Positions 53,075-61,782 of a DNA stretch of 64,000 bases are shown here, piece by piece. Source of the DNA: Solirubrobacterales bacterium (GTDB lineage: Bacteria; Actinomycetota; Thermoleophilia; Solirubrobacterales; Solirubrobacteraceae); the NCBI GenBank assembly GCA_003244205.1, contig QHBW01000051.1, positions 62,957 to 126,956 on the forward strand. Reading direction: 5' to 3'. How positions within the stretch are numbered: the first letter of the stretch is position 1; every line of letters begins with the position of its first letter. The notes beneath the pieces are model-generated. The model saw nothing but the letters and a program-made list of their open reading frames with translations. It ran no database searches and was not told the DNA's origin. The position numbers and the translations under genes are program-made.

Positions 53075-53297
53075 GGTGCGGGCCGGGCCGCTGAGCGTGC
53101 ACGGGACGTCGGTCTTGCTCGGGTCCCTGGCCTATGCGACCAACCTGGTTGCTTGAGTCCGGCGACGATAGACCGGATTTCAGGTTAGGGGGTGGGTCAC
53201 GGGACTTACCTGGGGGGTAAGTCTCGGAACCCACCCCGCCGTTTCCGCGTCAGGCCGGCGTTGTCCCGTGGATCCGGAACCGCGGCGTCGTTCGGCG
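53012..53297. other. 286-base non-coding spacer between convergent secG and tldE
   Basis: No gene is convincing here. The stretch holds the five-unit tandem repeat (53010-53074), a long hairpin (53189-53237), and near its right end a block in which GTTTCCGCGTCAG (53241-53253) and CTGACGCGAAAC (53317-53328) are near-inverted repeats flanking two direct copies of CCGGCGTTGTCCCG (53255-53268 and 53303-53316, one mismatch). The second copy is inside the 3' end of tldE. Confidence 0.6.
53189..53237. repeat. Long two-part hairpin in the secG-tldE spacer
   Basis: GGGGTGGGT (53189-53197) pairs with ACCCACCCC (53229-53237); inside it GGGACTTACC (53201-53210) pairs with GGTAAGTCTC (53216-53225, one G-T pair) around a 5-base loop; a 3/3 internal loop joins the two stems. 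As 19 pairs in 49 bases it is far more regular than chance would give. It may serve as a bidirectional terminator, but no T-run follows. Confidence 0.6.
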
Positions 53298-54701
53298 TTA
53301 CCCCGGCGTCGTCCCGCTGACGCGAAACCCCCGGGCGCGCAGGGCGGGAGACACGACGCCGAAGGCAAAGCGCGGCCCATAGAAGTCCCCGGCGCTGACG
53401 AGGCGCTGGGTCTTGGTCAGGGCTTCGATGGCGTCCAGCAGCCGCAGCACAGAGTCGGTGAAGCGGACGTCACGCAGCGGGCGCCCGATACGGCCGTCCT
53501 CGATCAAGAAGGTGCCATCGCGCGTCATTCCGGTCAGCAGCGTCTCGCGCTCACGCACGGTGTTGACGTACCACAGCCGCGTCACATAGATCCCGCGCAC
53601 GATCGGGGCGCACAGCTCGGCGACGTCGGCGGCGCCCCCGCCGCTGAGCACGAGGTTGGTCGGCACCGGGCCGTCGGGATCGCCACCCGGCGCGAGCGCG
53701 TGCCCGGTCGAGCGCGCTCCCGGGCCAGCGCGTGCTGCCGAGCGCGTGTCGTGCACGACGGCGTGCGCGACGCCGTCCTGGATCAGCGGGATCGGGCGCT
53801 TGGGAATGCCCTCGGCGTCAAACGCGCGCGGCAGCGTGAGGGACGCTCGCGGAGCGTCGGCGAGGTTGATCGCGGCCGCGGCCACGCGCGCGCCGAGGCG
53901 ACCGGCGAGGGCCCCGCGTCCCTCGTTGTGGGCAAGACCATTGAAGGCCAGCGCGCCTGCGAACCCGAGCAGCTCGCCGATCGCCTCCGGCTCCATCACG
54001 ACCGCATACTCGCCGGGGGCGAGAACCGCGGGGACGCCGGCGACGATCGCCTTCGCCGCCGCTTCGCCGGTGAGCGCGGCGCCGTCGAGCTGCGCCGCGT
54101 CGCGGGCGCTGCGAGCCGCGAAACCGCTGCGTCCATCGGGCCGGTAGCAGAGCACCCGCATGTAGGCGTCGGTGACAGCGTCCGTGACACGAACTCCCGT
54201 GGTCGAGGCGATTGCGGTGCGTACAGCACCAGCGGTCCACGTGCCGAACGCCTCCGTTCGGTGCTCGGCGGCCACGCCGGCGGCGTCCTGGAGCGCACGA
54301 CCCGCAGAGCCGGGATCCACGGCAGCGGTCGCGGCGTCGAAGCCGTCGTGCGGTTGCGCACGCCAGTGGGGATCGGGAGCCGGGAGCCCCGGGTAGTCGC
54401 CCACGCTGCCCGCGGCGTTGGCTGCAGCTTCAGCCGCGGCGCGGGCCGCAGCGGCGGTCGTCTCCAGGTCCCCGACTGCGCAGCTCGTCGTGGTCGCGGC
54501 TCCGGTGTGTCCTTCGTACACGCACATGATCTCGACGTGCAGCGCGTCGATCCCGGTGGCCTGCGTCGGTTGCGAGCGCGCGAAGCGCGACAGCAACGAG
54601 CGCTCGTGGCTGACACTGACCTGGGCTTCGCCGACGCAGCGCTCGAGCGCTTGCTCGGCGAGCGTCTCGAGCTGAGCAGTCGAAGGATGGCCAGCGCTCA
54701 C
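53298..54701 (-). CDS. tldE: TldD/PmbA-family protein, PmbA (TldE)-like
   Basis: 467 residues. It lacks the HExxxH zinc motif, as the PmbA/TldE subunit does, and retains the family fold (LNLA-rich N-terminal domain, VVMEPEAIGELL at about 225, and a C-terminal GGAADVAELCAPIVRG segment). With TldD it forms a protease heterodimer that in E. coli processes microcin B17 and CcdA. The start overlaps the tldD stop (ATGA). Confidence 0.88.
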   Translation of the reverse strand: MSAGHPSTAQLETLAEQALERCVGEAQVSVSHERSLLSRFARSQPTQATGIDALHVEIMCVYEGHTGAATTTSCAVGDLETTAAAARAAAEAAANAAGSVGDYPGLPAPDPHWRAQPHDGFDAATAAVDPGSAGRALQDAAGVAAEHRTEAFGTWTAGAVRTAIASTTGVRVTDAVTDAYMRVLCYRPDGRSGFAARSARDAAQLDGAALTGEAAAKAIVAGVPAVLAPGEYAVVMEPEAIGELLGFAGALAFNGLAHNEGRGALAGRLGARVAAAAINLADAPRASLTLPRAFDAEGIPKRPIPLIQDGVAHAVVHDTRSAARAGPGARSTGHALAPGGDPDGPVPTNLVLSGGGAADVAELCAPIVRGIYVTRLWYVNTVRERETLLTGMTRDGTFLIEDGRIGRPLRDVRFTDSVLRLLDAIEALTKTQRLVSAGDFYGPRFAFGVVSPALRARGFRVSGTTPG

Positions 54702-56140
54702 GCCGATGCGACGCCGACCTGCACTTCACGGAAGCGAGCGGGCGCGGTCCCATGGGAGACGTGAGCGATCTGGCCGGGCTCGCCCTTACCGCAGTTGAGC
54801 AGTCCCCGCAAGCGCCATTCGGGCTCCGAGCAGACGGCGTCCAGACTGCGCCAGAAGTGTGGTGTCACGCCTGTGTAGGTGGGGTTGCGGTAGAGCCGCC
54901 CGAGCCGGCCGTCGACGATCTCGCGCGCGAGCTCACAGCCGAACTGGAAGTTCAGCCTGCGGTCGTCGATCGACCACGAGCGGTTGGTCTCCAGCAGCAG
55001 CCCCCGGTCGGTGTCGGCGATCAGCTTCTCGAGCGACCCCGCATCGCCCGGCGCCAGCGACACGTTGGTCATGCGCACGATCGGCTGGCGGGCCCAGCCG
55101 TCGGCGCGCATGCACCCACCTGAGAGCGACTCGCCGATCTCGCCGGCCGTCTCACGCGAGGACAGCGCTGAGCGCAGCAGGCCATCCTCGATCAGCTCAA
55201 GGCGCCTTGCTTTCACGCCCTCGTCGTCCCAGGCGAAGCTCCCGAGGCCGCCGTCCAGGGTGGCGTCGGCGGTCACGGTCATCAGCTCGGAGCCGTAGCG
55301 CAGCGAGCCCACGTCGGCGGCGGAGACCCAGCTCGTGCCCGCGTAGGAGGCCTCCGATCCCAGCATGCGATCCAGCTCGAGCGCGTGGCCAACCGACTCG
55401 TGCAGCTGCAGGGCTACCTGCTCGCCCCCCAGCACGACGGTCATCTCCCCAACCGGGCACGCCGGCGCTGCGAGCAGCGCGACGGCCTCGTCGGCGATGC
55501 GTGGGGCGTGCTGGGCGAGCGCGAGGCGCTCGACGATCTCCCAGCCGCCGGCGGCGGACTGACCCTCGTGTGCGGCTGGATAGGAGCGCACCTGCAGCTC
55601 GTTGCCCTGCAGCGCGATCACGCCGATGCCGGCTCCGCACTCGTGCGAGCGCTGGCTGCAGGCTGCACCTTCCGTCGAGGCGAAAGTGCGTTCGCTGAGC
55701 GCGCTGCGTGCGCTCGCCTCGGCTCGCACGATGCGCGGGTCGCCGCGCATCGCGGTTTCCGCTGCAAGCAGCAGCTCGACCTTGTCCTCGAGCGTCACCC
55801 CGAAGGGGTCGAGCTCGCATGGCCCGGTCCACGATCCGCGCGCTGGCTCGGTCGGCGCGAGCGGATGGCCGACGACCGTCGGCTGGGTCTCGGCGATCGC
55901 GAGCGAGCGGGCGAGCGCGCGCTCGATCGCTCGCCTGGAAGGGTCCGAAGTGGCGGCAAAGCCCCAGGCACCGCCAACGCGGACGCGGACGCCGACGCCC
56001 TCGCTGCGATCGCGCTGCACGCGGTCCACGCGGCCGTCGCGCACCCACACCGTCTCAGCATCGTGCACGACGTGGCGCGCGTCAGCATATGCGCAGCGGT
56101 CGATCGCAGCGTCCATCAGGTTCGTCAGCTGATCGAGCAT
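54698..56140 (-). CDS. tldD: TldD metalloprotease subunit
   Basis: 480 residues from the ATG at 56140 behind GGGAG (a start 9 bases earlier is possible). The zinc motif HESVGH (about 243-248) is intact, with GSEASYAGTSW and the family C terminus. Together with tldE it forms one operon. The physiological substrate in actinobacteria is unknown; the E. coli pair processes peptides. Confidence 0.92.
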   Translation of the reverse strand: MLDQLTNLMDAAIDRCAYADARHVVHDAETVWVRDGRVDRVQRDRSEGVGVRVRVGGAWGFAATSDPSRRAIERALARSLAIAETQPTVVGHPLAPTEPARGSWTGPCELDPFGVTLEDKVELLLAAETAMRGDPRIVRAEASARSALSERTFASTEGAACSQRSHECGAGIGVIALQGNELQVRSYPAAHEGQSAAGGWEIVERLALAQHAPRIADEAVALLAAPACPVGEMTVVLGGEQVALQLHESVGHALELDRMLGSEASYAGTSWVSAADVGSLRYGSELMTVTADATLDGGLGSFAWDDEGVKARRLELIEDGLLRSALSSRETAGEIGESLSGGCMRADGWARQPIVRMTNVSLAPGDAGSLEKLIADTDRGLLLETNRSWSIDDRRLNFQFGCELAREIVDGRLGRLYRNPTYTGVTPHFWRSLDAVCSEPEWRLRGLLNCGKGEPGQIAHVSHGTAPARFREVQVGVASA

Positions 56141-56176
56141 CGCTCCCACCCTAGATCGCTCTCGGGGGCGATCAGC

Positions 56177-56452
56177 TCAGCGGCGGCGGCGGTGCGGCAG
56201 CGGGGACGCTGTCATCGCCAGCGTCCGTCCCAAACGCAGCAGCTCCAGGCGGCCAACGAGCTCGGCGAGCTCGCGGCGCTCGGCGTGGCTCAGGGCCGCG
56301 GGACGGCCCCTTGACGCGCGCACGAGAACGCCAAGGCGCCGGCGCTCGTCGGCCGAGAGGAGATCCCAGTGCTGCTTGGCTGCGAGCGCCGCCCGCGAGA
56401 GGGAGACGGCGACCCCGATTGGTCCAAGCATCTTCGTGGGCAGACGGGGCAT
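56177..56452 (-). CDS. Small basic helical protein, unknown
   Basis: 91 residues. Residues 1-30 contain a weakly hydrophobic helix (PIGVAVSLSRAALAAKQHW), then ERRRLGVLVRASRGRPAALS and HAERRELAELVGRLELLRLG, ending in a basic tail. It looks like a real coding sequence by composition but has no family I recognise. Confidence 0.5.
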   Translation of the reverse strand: MPRLPTKMLGPIGVAVSLSRAALAAKQHWDLLSADERRRLGVLVRASRGRPAALSHAERRELAELVGRLELLRLGRTLAMTASPLPHRRRR

Positions 56453-56497
56453 TGCAGTCTAAGGCTAGCCGGCTGACATCCGCGTGCGCTGGGGCGG

Positions 56498-57538
56498 TCA
56501 GCCCGATCGCACGGGAGCCGGTTCGGCTGGGGTGCCGCCGATCCCCTCGGAGTCCGACGCAAGCGCCGGGCGCACTGCGGCGCGGCGACTCTCCTCGCGG
56601 ACAGTGATGGCGACGGATGCGACGATCAGCGCCGCCGCGGCGATCGTGGTGGCGCTGATCGGCTCGGACAGGATCAACCAGCCAAGCAGGACCGCCACCA
56701 TCGGGTTGACGTAGGCGTACGTCGAGACCTTGCCGATGGGGACGTTCTGCAACAGCCAGACGTAGGCCGTAAACGCCCCGAGCGATCCGAAGATGACAAG
56801 GAACGCGAGCGCCGCGATCGCGTCGAGCGTGAACGACGACGCATGCAGTCGTCCCGCTTCGCCGCTGATGACACCGCTGACGAGCATCAGGCCACCACCC
56901 ACGACCATCTGCATGGCGGTGGAGAGGAACGCATCGGGAGGCGTGGCCAGTCGCCGCGACCCGACCGAGCCGCTCGCCCATGACAGCGCGGCGAGGAGCA
57001 CGAGCAACATCGCGGCGACGCTCACTCCTCCGGGACGGGCGCCGGGAAGCAGCAGGAGGCCCACGCCTGCGAAGCCCACGGCGATGGCGATCACCGAGGT
57101 GCGGCTCGTGCGCTCCGCGAGCAGAGGGCGAAGCGCGACCACCCACAAGGGCTCCGACGCGATTAGCAGCGCCGCGAGGCTGGAGGGCACATGGCGCTCG
57201 GCGATGGTCACGAGGCCGTTGCCACCGAACACGAGCAGCGTGCCGACCACCCCAGCACCGGCGAGCTCGCGCGGGCGCATGCGCAGGGAGCCCTGTCCGC
57301 GCCGCAGCCGCAGTACGACCACGAGAGCCAGCCCTGCGACGAAGAAGCGCCCGCCAGCCCCCACCAGCGGCGGCACGGTGCGCACCATCACACGAATTGC
57401 GAGGTACGTCGATCCCCAGACCACGTAGACGGTGCCCAGCGCCAGCGCCACCAGCAAGCCTTGCGGCGCCTGCTGCCCGGGAAGCGAGCGCTCAGCGGTC
57501 CCCGCAGCGACGGTGCTCTCGCCGATGACCCGGCTCAC
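56498..57538 (-). CDS. EamA-family (DMT) transporter
   Basis: 346 residues with ten helices in two EamA repeats (the first at about 35-165, the second at about 175-315). Opening LALGTVYVVWGSTYLAIRVMV, mid-repeat ERHVPSSLAALLIASEPLWV and LIVFGSLGAFTAYVWLLQ-like segments are typical drug/metabolite exporters. Overlaps the next upstream gene by four bases. Confidence 0.88.
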   Translation of the reverse strand: MSRVIGESTVAAGTAERSLPGQQAPQGLLVALALGTVYVVWGSTYLAIRVMVRTVPPLVGAGGRFFVAGLALVVVLRLRRGQGSLRMRPRELAGAGVVGTLLVFGGNGLVTIAERHVPSSLAALLIASEPLWVVALRPLLAERTSRTSVIAIAVGFAGVGLLLLPGARPGGVSVAAMLLVLLAALSWASGSVGSRRLATPPDAFLSTAMQMVVGGGLMLVSGVISGEAGRLHASSFTLDAIAALAFLVIFGSLGAFTAYVWLLQNVPIGKVSTYAYVNPMVAVLLGWLILSEPISATTIAAAALIVASVAITVREESRRAAVRPALASDSEGIGGTPAEPAPVRSG

Positions 57539-57819
57539 GCCGCCTTCGGCCGGGGTGATCGCATCCAGCGCCGGCGCGCGTCAAGGCGGCGCCGGCGAAG
57601 CTCGAGCAGTTCCACAAGATCCATCGTCGCAGCGAAGGGGTCGGCGACCACGCGACCGTCGCGAAGGCTCAAGGCCGCCCGCACCACGCCATCCTCTTCG
57701 GCGATGATTGCCGGCTGCTCCAGCGGATCTGTCGCCCCGTCGAGCTCGGCGAGCCGCGCCAGCTGGTGCTCGTCCTCAGGCTGAGCCGGGCGTAGCGAGA
57801 TCGTGACCTCGGGAGACAT
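57535..57819 (-). CDS. Small GNAT-N-like protein, paralogue of 37143-37547
   Basis: 94 residues from the ATG at 57819 behind AAAGGAGC. Core VTISLRPAQPEDEHQLARLAELD, IIAEEDGVVRAALSLRDGRVVADPFAATMDLVELL and R-RRRRLD, aligning to the protein at 37143. It looks like the first half of a GNAT fold (including the x-E-x-DGxxxAA strand pair) without the acetyl-CoA-binding helix. Encoded in an operon with the EamA transporter and divergent from a LysR gene. Confidence 0.75.
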   Translation of the reverse strand: MSPEVTISLRPAQPEDEHQLARLAELDGATDPLEQPAIIAEEDGVVRAALSLRDGRVVADPFAATMDLVELLELRRRRLDARRRWMRSPRPKAA

Positions 57820-57921
57820 CTGGAGCTCCTTTCGGCAATCGCGGCGGTGACAAGCTGAGAGTGCCACGAAGTGGCAATCAGTTCAAGTGACGTTTGGTGG
57901 CAAGGGCGATAAGATCAGCTT
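57820..57921. promoter_or_regulatory. LysR-linked divergent control region
   Basis: 102 bases. GCCAC-GAA-GTGGC (57863-57875) is a perfect short inverted repeat, and GTGGCA recurs about 26 bases away (57871 and 57897). Next to the LysR start, ATAAG-ATCAG-CTTAT (57909-57923) is a second inverted repeat. LysR proteins bind such sites in a divergent layout to control both directions; direct evidence is lacking. Confidence 0.35.
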
Positions 57922-58857
57922 ATGCTTGACGTACGCCGGCTGAAGGTCCTGCGTGAAGTCGCGGCGCGGGGCTCGTTCTCCGCAGCCGCCGAGTCTCTTG
58001 CCTACACGCAGTCAGCCGTCTCCCAACAGATCGCTGCGCTCGAGCGCGAGGCGGGCGTCCCTTTGGTGGACCGTGGGACACGCGGAGTGCGCCTGACCGA
58101 AGCTGGGCGCGCGCTGGTCATTCACGCCGACGCGATCCTTGCCCGCCTCGCCGACGCCGAGGCCGAGCTAGACGCGATTGCGGGCCTGCGTGGAGGACGG
58201 TTACGGCTGTCGAGCTTCCCCAGCGCAGGTGCGACGCTGATGCCTCCCGCCGTGGCGGCATTCCGTCAGGCCCACCCCGTCGTCGAGCTGTCGCTCGCCC
58301 AGGCGGAGCCCGACGACGGGATCACCCGTCTGCGGGCGGGGGAGTTCGACTTGGCGCTCAGCCTCGACGCCGAGTTCTGCGAGCTCGACGGCGAGGACAT
58401 CGAGCGCACCCACCTGCTCGAGGATCCCATGTATGTGGCCCTGCCATGCGGGCACCGGCTTGCGGACCGCGCAACGTTGCGCCTTGCCGAACTGGCAGAG
58501 GAGGCGTGGGTGCTGGGCAGCACGGCGGCCTGTCCGGACGCCGCCATCCTCCTGCGGGCGTGTCACGCGGCGGGCTTTGAGCCGAGGATCGCGTTCGAGT
58601 CCGATGACTACCTCGCGATCCAGGGCTTCATTGCCGCGGGTGTCGGCGTGGCGCTCATCCCCGACCTTGCGCTGACCACGGTGCGCAACGACATCGTGAT
58701 CCGCTCGCTCGGCCGGCGGCCGCCGGTGCGCCGGGTGTTCGCCGCGACGCTAGCGGGGGGCTATTGCTCGCCCGCGACGGCGGCGATGCTGGAGATCCTT
58801 GTGGCGATCGGCGCGGAGTTCGCGACTGGGCGCGAGAAGCTGGCGCTGGCTTCTTGA
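57922..58857 (+). CDS. LysR-family transcriptional regulator
   Basis: 311 residues. N-terminal HTH (VRRLKVLREVAARGSF, ESLAYTQSAVSQQIAALER) and a periplasmic-binding-protein-like ligand domain (about 90-300, LSSFPSAG, DLALSLDAEF, GFIAAGVGVALIPD). It is divergent from the GNAT-like/EamA operon, its likely target. It converges with the SRPBCC gene. Confidence 0.92.
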   Translation: MLDVRRLKVLREVAARGSFSAAAESLAYTQSAVSQQIAALEREAGVPLVDRGTRGVRLTEAGRALVIHADAILARLADAEAELDAIAGLRGGRLRLSSFPSAGATLMPPAVAAFRQAHPVVELSLAQAEPDDGITRLRAGEFDLALSLDAEFCELDGEDIERTHLLEDPMYVALPCGHRLADRATLRLAELAEEAWVLGSTAACPDAAILLRACHAAGFEPRIAFESDDYLAIQGFIAAGVGVALIPDLALTTVRNDIVIRSLGRRPPVRRVFAATLAGGYCSPATAAMLEILVAIGAEFATGREKLALAS

Positions 58858-58864
58858 GGGCCTC

Positions 58865-59701
58865 TTAGCCGCGCGAGAAAGGGCGGTGGTGGTTGACGCC
58901 GAGCTCCTCGAGCACGTCGTTGAGGCGGGGGTGGAGGGCGGCGAGGTCCAGCTGGGGACCGGGGGGCTCGATTGGTTTCACGGACGGCACCGGATTGGGG
59001 GCCGGCTTCGGCTGGGAGGCGGGGGCTTCGACGGTTGGCTCGGGGGCTGGAGCTTCGACGGTCGGCTCGGGCGCTGGAGCTTCGACGGTCGGCTCGGGCG
59101 CTGGAGCTTCGACGGTCGGCTCGGGCGCCGGGACCGTCGCCGGGGCGCGGTGGCCGAAGATCCGCGCCCAAAAACCGAGCTTCGCGCGGGGCGGGGCGGC
59201 GCTGGGCGCCGCGACCGCCGATCGGGCCGACTCGGCTGGGCGCTCGGCCCGAGCGGGGAGCTGGTCTGTCACCGCGGACTCGACGGGGGTCGCGACCTCG
59301 GTCGCCGGCAGCGCTGGCGGCTCCACAGTCTCATGGGGGTCGATGGGCGGGCGCGCGGCAGACCCGACGGTCGTGGTCGGCGGGGTCTCACTGACCGGCT
59401 CCTCACCGGCCGGGGTCTCACCCGCCGGGGCAACCGGTGCGTGCTCGTCAGCATCCTTTTCCTCGGTCACTCCACCCCGCCTGGCGGTAAGCGTCACGCG
59501 GGTCCCCCAACCCGAGGGCTCGAGCGTCACATCACCGCTGATGTCGTCGCCCTCCCAGGCGACGTGACGCTCGTCCTCCGTCCGGGTGATCCTAATCTCG
59601 CCGAGGTCCAGGCGTTCGCCAAGCGCCTCTGGGTCCGAAACCTGAGACCAGAGCTCGGGCGCGGACTTCATCAGCGTTCGCTGGGCGGTGATCTCGTGCA
59701 C
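58865..59701 (-). CDS. SRPBCC-domain protein with a repeated Pro/Glu linker
   Basis: 278 residues. The first 80 form a SRPBCC/START-like domain (TAQRTLMKSAPELWSQVSDPEALG, VTLEPSGWGTRVTLTARRG), which binds a lipid or other hydrophobic ligand in other proteins. Then an acidic/Pro-rich linker of about 150 residues contains four copies of APEPTVEAP, and a short C-terminal segment (LNDVLEELGVNHH) may be a docking helix. Function unknown. Confidence 0.7.
   Translation of the reverse strand: MHEITAQRTLMKSAPELWSQVSDPEALGERLDLGEIRITRTEDERHVAWEGDDISGDVTLEPSGWGTRVTLTARRGGVTEEKDADEHAPVAPAGETPAGEEPVSETPPTTTVGSAARPPIDPHETVEPPALPATEVATPVESAVTDQLPARAERPAESARSAVAAPSAAPPRAKLGFWARIFGHRAPATVPAPEPTVEAPAPEPTVEAPAPEPTVEAPAPEPTVEAPASQPKPAPNPVPSVKPIEPPGPQLDLAALHPRLNDVLEELGVNHHRPFSRG
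59025..59132. repeat. Four in-frame 27-base repeats
   Basis: Units of exactly 27 bases at 59025, 59052, 59079 and 59106 (GCTTCGACGGTCGGCTCGGG-type core) encode the APEPTVEAP repeats of the SRPBCC protein. Units two and three are identical, units one and four differ by a few bases, which suggests recent slippage expansion. Confidence 0.8.
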
Positions 59702-59791
59702 GCCGGACCGTTTCGACTCCGCGCCTGTCCTCCCTGCACGATTCCGCGGTCGGCAACATCGCGTTCTCCAGTTAGCGCGGCGGTGCTCCGT

Positions 59792-60772
59792 TCAGGCCAT
59801 CTCCGAGGCTCCACGGCGCCTGCGCAGCGCGAGGCCCGTCAGCGCCTCCCGCACGATGCGCTCGGCGACGAGCGCGGTGATGTCGCTCGAGCCAATGCCG
59901 GTCGGGATCACCTCGACGACGTCCATGCCGGCCAGCGACACTTCCGTGGCGATTGTCAGGCACGCCCACAGCAGGTCACCCGCGGTCATCCCGCCGGGCT
60001 CGGGCGTTCCCGTGCCGGGCGCGTATGCCGGGTCCAAGACGTCGACATCGACCGACAAGAACGTGGGCTCGTTCCCCACGATCGAGATCGTCTCCCGCAC
60101 AACCTCAGCAACACCGCGCTGGCGTACGTCATGCATGAAGAAGGAGGTGATACCGCGTTCGCGCTGCCACAAGAACTCCTTCTCGGTGGGCCAGTAGCCG
60201 CGCAGCCCGATCTGGACGTAGCGCGCGGGATCGATGTGGCCCTGATTGATCAGGCGATACATCGGCGTGCCGTGCGAGCGCGCCGCGCCGAATACCTCCT
60301 GGCCGGTGTCGGTGTGCGCGTCGAAGTGGATCAGCCCGACCGGGCCAGCGCTGCCCGCGCATGCCCGCACGTCTGGCTCGGCGATCGAGTGGTCGCCACC
60401 GAGCACGATCGGTAGCGCGCCGGCGGCGAGCACCTCCCCCACCGTCTGCCCGATTGCCGCGTGCGAGCGCTGCGGGTCGGCAGGTACGACGGCGGCATCG
60501 CCGTAGTCGACGATCCGCAGCTCGGCGAAGGCATCGATCTTCGCCTCCAAGTGCGGCCCGGGCGGACAGCTTGCGGCGCGAATCGCGCGCGGGCCGAACC
60601 TCGCGCCAGGGCGGTCTGATACGAGATCGTCCATCGGCGCCCCGACAATCGCGACGTCGGCGCCCGCCAGCTCCGCGGGATCCTCTGTGTACGGGGCGCC
60701 GGCGAAGCTCAGCAGCCCCGCGAAGTCCGGCTTCTCCCCGTATTGAGCCCAGCGCGACTGGGGATCGAGCAC
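59792..60772 (-). CDS. Agmatinase/arginase-family hydrolase
   Basis: 326 residues. All four metal-binding segments are there: GGDHS, HFDAHTD, and SVDVDVLDP, with GTGTPEPGG. A binuclear manganese enzyme that hydrolyses a guanidino compound to release urea. Agmatinase or guanidinobutyrase is more likely than arginase, from the length and the HFDAHTD-T-G context, but the substrate cannot be fixed. The start codon is non-ATG (GTG). Confidence 0.85.
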   Translation of the reverse strand: MLDPQSRWAQYGEKPDFAGLLSFAGAPYTEDPAELAGADVAIVGAPMDDLVSDRPGARFGPRAIRAASCPPGPHLEAKIDAFAELRIVDYGDAAVVPADPQRSHAAIGQTVGEVLAAGALPIVLGGDHSIAEPDVRACAGSAGPVGLIHFDAHTDTGQEVFGAARSHGTPMYRLINQGHIDPARYVQIGLRGYWPTEKEFLWQRERGITSFFMHDVRQRGVAEVVRETISIVGNEPTFLSVDVDVLDPAYAPGTGTPEPGGMTAGDLLWACLTIATEVSLAGMDVVEVIPTGIGSSDITALVAERIVREALTGLALRRRRGASEMA

Positions 60773-60844
60773 GTGGCGATCCTTGCAGAAGCGTCAAGCC
60801 CGACGCTGGTGACGCTGTCTGCGGAGGACCAGCACCAATAAAGA

Positions 60845-60864
60845 AGCCCCGCCAGAGCGGGGCT
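60845..60864 (-). terminator. Intrinsic terminator after tRNA-Leu
   Basis: On the minus strand AGCCCCGC pairs with GCGGGGCT (stem 8 bp, 4-base loop) and is followed by TCTTTATT. It follows the tRNA-Leu gene by about 10 bases. Confidence 0.75.
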
Positions 60865-60873
60865 CTCCACCAA

Positions 60874-60959
<86 letters not shown>

Positions 60960-61093
60960 AGGGGCGAGCGAGTATATCCGCGGCTACAAGGCCCCAGGTG
61001 GTCCGCCTGGAGGACGACGACGGCAATCGGAGCCACTTGGAGGGTCGGCTGAGGCCCACCAGTTGCTTCCGTCGGAAGCCCGCGCTACTCTCT

Positions 61094-61107
61094 CGAACAC
61101 ATGTTCG
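61094..61107 (+). promoter_or_regulatory. LexA-binding SOS box upstream of lexA
   Basis: CGAACACATGTTCG matches the actinobacterial SOS box (CGAAC-N4-GTTCG) perfectly on both arms. It stands 42 bases before the lexA start, so LexA represses its own gene. Confidence 0.9.
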
Positions 61108-61149
61108 TTTTTGCACTCCGCGGGGCGACCACTCAGGAGGACTTGGACA

Positions 61150-61782
61150 ATGGATCTGGACCTCACCAAGCGCCAACAGGAGATTTTCGACTTCATCAAG
61201 AAGTACTCGTCAGACCACGGCTATCCGCCAACCGTGCGCGACATCGGCAAGGCGGTCGGGCTCGCGTCCTCGTCGACGGTGCATGCCCACCTCGCCAACC
61301 TCGAGAAGATCGGCTTGTTGCGGCGTGATCCATCCAAGCCCCGGGCGATCGAGTTGCTCGACCGGGTCGTCGGCGGTGCGGTCGAGGGTGTCCGCAACCT
61401 CGTGGGCGGTGGCGGCCTCCCGGTCGTCGGCCAAGTCGCGGCAGGGCAGCCGGTACTCGCCGAGGAGAACATCGAGGAGTACGTGCAGGTGCCCGCGCTC
61501 GTAGGGGGGGAGGAAGGCGAATACCTCCTGCGCGTACGGGGCGACTCGATGCGCGACGCCGGGGTACTCGAGGGCGACTACGTCGTCGTTCACCGTCAGG
61601 AGACCGCTACCGATGGCAACATCGTCGTCGCCATGGTGGGCGAGGAGGCAACGGTGAAGCGCTACTTCCGCGAGAACGGCCACGTTCGCCTTCAGCCCGA
61701 GAATCCCGCTCACGAGCCGATCCGCTCGCGCGAGGTACGCGTGCTCGGCCGCGTTGTCGGGTTGTTGCGGAGGATGACATGA
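61150..61782 (+). CDS. lexA: LexA SOS repressor
   Basis: 210 residues from the ATG at 61150. An N-terminal winged helix (LTKRQQEIFDFI, PTVRDIGKAVGLASSSTVHAHL) and a C-terminal S24 autoprotease domain: Ala98-Gly99 cleavage site (VAAGQPVLA), catalytic Ser133 (GDSM) and Lys170 (ATVKRYF). RecA filaments trigger self-cleavage and release the SOS genes. Its own SOS box (61094-61107) is upstream. The stop overlaps the next gene by ATGA. Confidence 0.97.
   Translation: MDLDLTKRQQEIFDFIKKYSSDHGYPPTVRDIGKAVGLASSSTVHAHLANLEKIGLLRRDPSKPRAIELLDRVVGGAVEGVRNLVGGGGLPVVGQVAAGQPVLAEENIEEYVQVPALVGGEEGEYLLRVRGDSMRDAGVLEGDYVVVHRQETATDGNIVVAMVGEEATVKRYFRENGHVRLQPENPAHEPIRSREVRVLGRVVGLLRRMT

Noticed and set aside
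59025..59132. CRISPR-like appearance of the 27-base repeat
   Set aside because: The units are contiguous with no spacers and read in frame as APEPTVEAP; this is a protein repeat.
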